Shown: one piece after another, positions 33,303 to 33,353 of the stretch
Position numbering within the stretch: position 1 is the first letter of the stretch
Layout: every line of letters starts with the position of its first letter
Assembly: GCA_001784275.1 (NCBI GenBank)
Contig: MFQB01000012.1
Location: forward strand, 1-33,353
Reading direction: 5' to 3'
From: Candidatus Magasanikbacteria bacterium RIFCSPHIGHO2_02_FULL_47_14
GTDB taxonomy: Bacteria > Patescibacteriota > Patescibacteriia > Magasanikbacterales > UBA922
DNA length: 33,353 nucleotides
Position numbers and translations under genes: made by a program
Notes under the pieces: generated by a model
Database searches by the model: none
What the model saw: only the letters and a program-made list of their open reading frames with translations
What the model was told of the DNA's origin: nothing

Positions 33303-33353
33303 ATGCCGTTCGTGTCTTCTGACTCGAATTTATGTAAATTTGGCTAAGATAAA
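33303..33353 (+). other. Start of a divergent transcript of unknown content
   Basis: Downstream of the plus-strand promoter only about 45 transcribed bases remain. They hold no open reading frame: the ATG at 33332 is followed directly by TAA. This could be a 5' leader or the start of an RNA gene, and the window does not show which. Confidence 0.3.

Noticed and set aside
1..33353. CRISPR arrays, insertion sequences, integrase or phage genes
   Set aside because: No regularly spaced direct repeats, transposase motifs or terminal inverted repeats were seen on either strand.

Overview
The window looks like the chromosome of a candidate-phyla-radiation bacterium (Patescibacteria, probably Parcubacteria in the broad sense). 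Three things point that way. The partial 16S rRNA reads as a divergent Patescibacteria-type sequence. The secreted proteins are of types I associate with this group: a cohesin-like membrane-anchored protein, and a Gly-rich protein with an EF-hand loop and GTLVKY/KVYLL-type repeats. Most start codons also lack a visible Shine-Dalgarno sequence. The lineage call rests on pattern recognition, not on a database search.

Layout. (1) Positions 1-824: the 5' part of a 16S rRNA gene on the minus strand, with a structured leader and a consensus sigma70-type promoter. (2) 825-2867: trmD preceded by a cohesin-like membrane-anchored surface protein, both minus strand. (3) 2969-4102: a second secreted protein on the minus strand with its own promoter and terminator. 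(4) 4291-11959: a plus-strand operon of four genes, namely a GT-C type membrane glycosyltransferase, a large exported protein built from a duplicated module, a second and larger GT-C-like membrane protein, and a Wzx-type flippase. (5) 11949-29858: one nearly gapless minus-strand operon of 19 genes. It holds seven glycosyltransferases, seven class I SAM methyltransferases, a hexapeptide acyltransferase, a polysaccharide pyruvyltransferase-family protein, a polysaccharide-deacetylase-family protein, an AsnB-type amidotransferase and an alpha/alpha-toroid-like protein. (6) 30009-33058: a str-type operon rpsL-rpsG-fusA on the minus strand, closed by a terminator after fusA. tuf does not follow. 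(7) 33059-33353: the rpsL leader, which contains an intrinsic-terminator hairpin and a possible competing antiterminator, followed by two back-to-back consensus promoters.

How it fits together. Regions 4 and 5 run tail to tail and overlap by 11 bp. Together they look like a cell-surface glycan locus inserted between two housekeeping blocks. The minus operon would assemble and heavily decorate an oligosaccharide in the cytoplasm by O-methylation, acylation, pyruvylation and possibly amidation. The flippase would export it. The GT-C enzymes, which use polyprenyl-phosphate sugars, and the large exported duplicated-domain protein would act on the outer face of the membrane. The polyprenyl-phosphate glycosyltransferase at the head of the minus operon could supply donors to those GT-C enzymes. 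No nucleotide-sugar synthesis genes, initiating phosphoglycosyltransferase, or clear Wzy/Wzz are present here, so the pathway must be completed elsewhere. No tRNA, CRISPR array, insertion sequence or phage gene was seen.
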